From: Chitinophaga pinensis
Lineage (GTDB): Bacteria; Bacteroidota; Bacteroidia; Chitinophagales; Chitinophagaceae
Assembly (NCBI GenBank): GCA_945872805.1
Contig: CAMCBE010000104.1
Location: 1 to 7,059, forward strand
Length of the DNA stretch: 7,059 nt
Reading direction: 5' to 3'
In this document: positions 5,497 to 7,059 of the stretch, piece by piece
Numbering within the stretch: position 1 is the stretch's first letter
How the letters are laid out: every line of letters begins with the position of its first letter
Position numbers and translations under genes: made by a program
Notes under the pieces: generated by a model
What the model saw: only the letters and a program-made list of their open reading frames with translations
Told to the model about the DNA's origin: nothing
Databases searched by the model: none

Positions 5497-6720
5497 ATGA
5501 CTAGTCAATCACCACAATACTTTATCGATTTAGAATCTGAATACGGAGCGCATAACTATCACCCACTTCCGGTAGTCATTTCCAAAGCTGCTGGATGTGA
5601 GGTATGGGATGTACAAGGAAAAAAATATTATGATTTTCTTAGTGGATACTCCGCCGTGAATCAAGGCCATTGCCACCCAAAAATCATTAAGGCCCTAATA
5701 GATCAAGCTCAAACACTAACCCTAACGTCAAGAGCATTCTATAATAATAAACTGGGTGAGTATGAAAAATACATTACTACCCTACTTGGCTATGATAAAA
5801 TTCTTCCCATGAATTCAGGAGCAGAAGCAGTTGAAACGGGAATAAAATTAGCACGCCGTTGGGGTTATGCAGTAAAAGGTATTGAAGAAAATAAAGCTAG
5901 AATCGTTGTATGTGAAGGCAACTTCCATGGACGTACAAGTGCTGTTATTTCATTTAGCACGGATCCATCATCTTATACAAAGTTCGGCCCGTATATGCCC
6001 GGCTTTGATATCATTCCATATAATGACCTCAATGCACTAGCTAAAGCACTTGAAGATAAAAACGTGGCGGCATTTTTAGTTGAGCCTATCCAAGGAGAAG
6101 CAGGTATATTGGTTCCAGATGAAGGTTTTCTGAAGAAAGCGAGTGAGATGTGTCGTGCTGCAAAAGTGTTGCTGATTTCCGATGAAATTCAGACCGGATT
6201 ATGTAGAACAGGTAAAATGCTTTGCTCAGATCATGAAAATGTAAGACCAGATATTGTACTCTTGGGCAAGGCGCTGAGTGGTGGCGTATTTCCAATTAGT
6301 GGAGTCTTATCGGACAATGAAATTATGCTCACCATTAAACCAGGTGAACATGGATCTACATTCGGTGGTAGTCCACTCGCCAGTGTTGTGGCCAAAACAG
6401 CATTGGAAGTATTGGTAGATGAAAAAATGGCCGAAAACTCCTTAACCATGGGTGAATTATTCAGGAAAGAAATCAAGGCACTGAACTCACCCCTTATTAA
6501 AATAGTAAGAGGAAAAGGGTTGATGAATGCCATTGTAATTGATCATAAAGATCCTGAAGCGGCATGGGACCTTTGTGGCGTTTTCATGGAGAATGGATTA
6601 TTAGCCAAACCGACCCATGGAGATAAAATTCGACTTACTCCGCCATTACTCATCAATGAGGCTCAACTACGTGAATGCATAGCCATTATAGCGAAATCGC
6701 TGAAGGCTTTTGCAGCGTAA
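5497..6720 (+). CDS. rocD: Ornithine aminotransferase (ornithine-oxo-acid transaminase)
   Basis: This PLP enzyme moves the delta-amino group of L-ornithine to 2-oxoglutarate, giving glutamate-5-semialdehyde and glutamate, which links arginine, proline and glutamate metabolism in the cytosol. The 407 residues form a class-III aminotransferase. Family-specific features are EYGAHNYHPLPVV (15-27), LSGYSAVNQGHCHPKI (48-63), NSGAEAVETGIKLARRWGY (106-124), GNFHGRT (141-147), EPIQGEAGI (196-204), SDEIQTGLCRTGK (228-240) with cofactor Asp229, and LLGKALSGG (255-263) with Schiff-base Lys258. By position, Tyr21, Tyr51, Arg146, Glu201 and Arg379 correspond to substrate-binding residues of human OAT (Tyr55, Tyr85, Arg180, Glu235, Arg413). 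These make ornithine aminotransferase much more likely than acetylornithine aminotransferase. It appears monocistronic, with its own upstream regulatory spacer. Confidence 0.95.
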   Translation: MTSQSPQYFIDLESEYGAHNYHPLPVVISKAAGCEVWDVQGKKYYDFLSGYSAVNQGHCHPKIIKALIDQAQTLTLTSRAFYNNKLGEYEKYITTLLGYDKILPMNSGAEAVETGIKLARRWGYAVKGIEENKARIVVCEGNFHGRTSAVISFSTDPSSYTKFGPYMPGFDIIPYNDLNALAKALEDKNVAAFLVEPIQGEAGILVPDEGFLKKASEMCRAAKVLLISDEIQTGLCRTGKMLCSDHENVRPDIVLLGKALSGGVFPISGVLSDNEIMLTIKPGEHGSTFGGSPLASVVAKTALEVLVDEKMAENSLTMGELFRKEIKALNSPLIKIVRGKGLMNAIVIDHKDPEAAWDLCGVFMENGLLAKPTHGDKIRLTPPLLINEAQLRECIAIIAKSLKAFAA

Positions 6721-6754
6721 TAGCTAAAAAAAAGTGATGTTCTCGTTAACCATA

Positions 6755-6772
6755 CCTAGTTTATGAACTAGG
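6755..6772 (+). terminator. Perfect 7-bp stem-loop after rocD
   Basis: CCTAGTT (6755-6761) and AACTAGG (6766-6772) form a perfect stem with a 4-nt TATG loop. The nearest T-run is 15 nt further on, so alone it is not a textbook intrinsic terminator. It shares bases with the next hairpin, so only one can form at a time. Confidence 0.4.
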
Positions 6773-6793
6773 CACAGCGCCTAAACATTTTTT
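6769..6793 (+). terminator. Candidate intrinsic terminator of rocD
   Basis: TAGGC (6769-6773) and GCCTA (6779-6783) form a 5-bp stem with an ACAGC loop, followed after 4 nt by six Ts (6788-6793). This is a short but plausible rho-independent terminator for rocD. It overlaps the 6755-6772 hairpin by four bases. Confidence 0.4.
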
Positions 6794-6795
6794 AG

Positions 6796-6803
6796 TAAAT
6801 TTG
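6796..6803 (+). promoter_or_regulatory. Candidate -7 box (TAAATTTG) for glnS
   Basis: An exact TAnnTTTG match lies 18 bp before the glnS ATG, implying a start near 6810 and a very short leader. No TTG is seen at -33 spacing; the rocD terminator region occupies that place. Confidence 0.45.
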
Positions 6804-6821
6804 CATTCAACTATACACTGA

Positions 6822-7059
6822 ATGAGCGAAGAAAGGTCACTGAATTTTCTAGAAGAAATTGTTGAAGCTGATTTAGCATCTGCCAAACACCCCATTATAC
6901 ATACTCGATTTCCTCCTGAACCAAATGGGTACCTGCATATTGGACATGCCAAAAGCATATGCCTCAACTTCGGCTTGGCCGATAAGTATGGCGGTAAAAC
7001 CAATCTTCGGTTTGATGATACCAATCCAGTTACAGAAGACACTGAATATGTTGAGTCCA
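6822..7059 (+). CDS. glnS: Glutaminyl-tRNA synthetase, 5' part only
   Basis: GlnRS charges tRNA-Gln with glutamine in the cytosol. Only the first 79 codons are in the window. The N-terminus carries the class-I synthetase signature in its GlnRS form: TRFPPEPNGYLHIGHAKSI at 28-46, containing the HIGH motif at 39-42, then NFGLADKYGG and NLRFDDTNPVTED at about 61-73. The PPEPNGYLHIGHAK and RFDDTNP forms point to GlnRS rather than GluRS, which normally has a PSPTG-type motif there. The ATG at 6822 fits the usual GlnRS start. No Shine-Dalgarno precedes it. The frame is still open at the right edge. Confidence 0.95.
   Translation, partial: MSEERSLNFLEEIVEADLASAKHPIIHTRFPPEPNGYLHIGHAKSICLNFGLADKYGGKTNLRFDDTNPVTEDTEYVES

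Larger units (their letters stand above)
6724..6795 (+). repeat. Long-range inverted repeat CTAAAAAA / TTTTTTAG bracketing the rocD-glnS spacer
   Basis: CTAAAAAA (6724-6731), just after the rocD stop, is perfectly complementary to TTTTTTAG (6788-6795). The arms enclose both smaller hairpins of the spacer. All but two pairs are A-T, so the stem would be weak on its own, but it resembles the A-tract/T-tract frame of a terminator. Confidence 0.35.

Noticed and set aside
6761..7042. Minus-strand frame of 93 codons at the right end
   Set aside because: It is antisense to the glnS start with its HIGH motif and crosses the rocD-glnS spacer hairpins; no protein family is visible.
1..7059. Mobile element, CRISPR, defence or toxin-antitoxin system
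   Set aside because: All genes are core metabolic or translation genes with uniform base composition by eye. No terminal repeats, transposase, integrase, spacer-repeat pattern or tRNA attachment site is seen.

Overview
This window looks like ordinary core chromosome of a low-GC member of the phylum Bacteroidota. Protein sequence patterns support this: a DUF151 nuclease-family protein with a C-terminal UVR motif, a MEP-pathway IspE, and a GlnRS used directly. Expression signals agree: almost no start has a Shine-Dalgarno sequence, and several intergenic spacers contain the Bacteroidota -7 promoter box TAnnTTTG. The genus cannot be named from what is visible. There is no tRNA, rRNA, CRISPR array, insertion sequence, phage gene or obvious foreign segment.

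Layout. Positions 1-1605 hold two genes on the minus strand: a small TPR protein (1279-1605), then tilS (start at 1277, running off the left edge). They are separated by one base and probably share a transcript. A 105-bp divergent spacer (1606-1710) contains a near-perfect palindrome and competing G4/C4 blocks. A plus-strand cluster follows: etfB (1711-2454), etfA (2469-3428), a DUF151 'bifunctional nuclease' family gene (3529-4122), a small antibiotic-biosynthesis-monooxygenase-like (ABM-fold) gene (4134-4421) and ispE (4437-5282). Gaps are 14, 100, 11 and 15 bp, so this is likely one operon or two (etfBA, and bfn-abm-ispE). A 214-bp spacer with inverted repeats and candidate promoters leads to an ornithine aminotransferase gene (rocD, 5497-6720). 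A 101-bp spacer with overlapping stem-loops leads to glnS (6822, running off the right edge).

Function. EtfAB carries electrons from flavin dehydrogenases such as acyl-CoA dehydrogenases to the quinone pool. IspE performs the fourth committed MEP-pathway step towards IPP/DMAPP, which also supply the quinone side chain; that link to EtfAB is an inference from proximity. RocD connects ornithine to glutamate semialdehyde and glutamate. TilS and GlnRS serve decoding of Ile AUA and Gln codons.

I found no convincing undescribed multi-gene system. The best leads are non-coding: competing stem-loops before glnS, an inverted-repeat pair before rocD, and the G4/C4 switch-like arrangement before the TPR-tilS genes. 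The unassigned ABM-fold protein between the nuclease gene and ispE is the main protein of unknown role.
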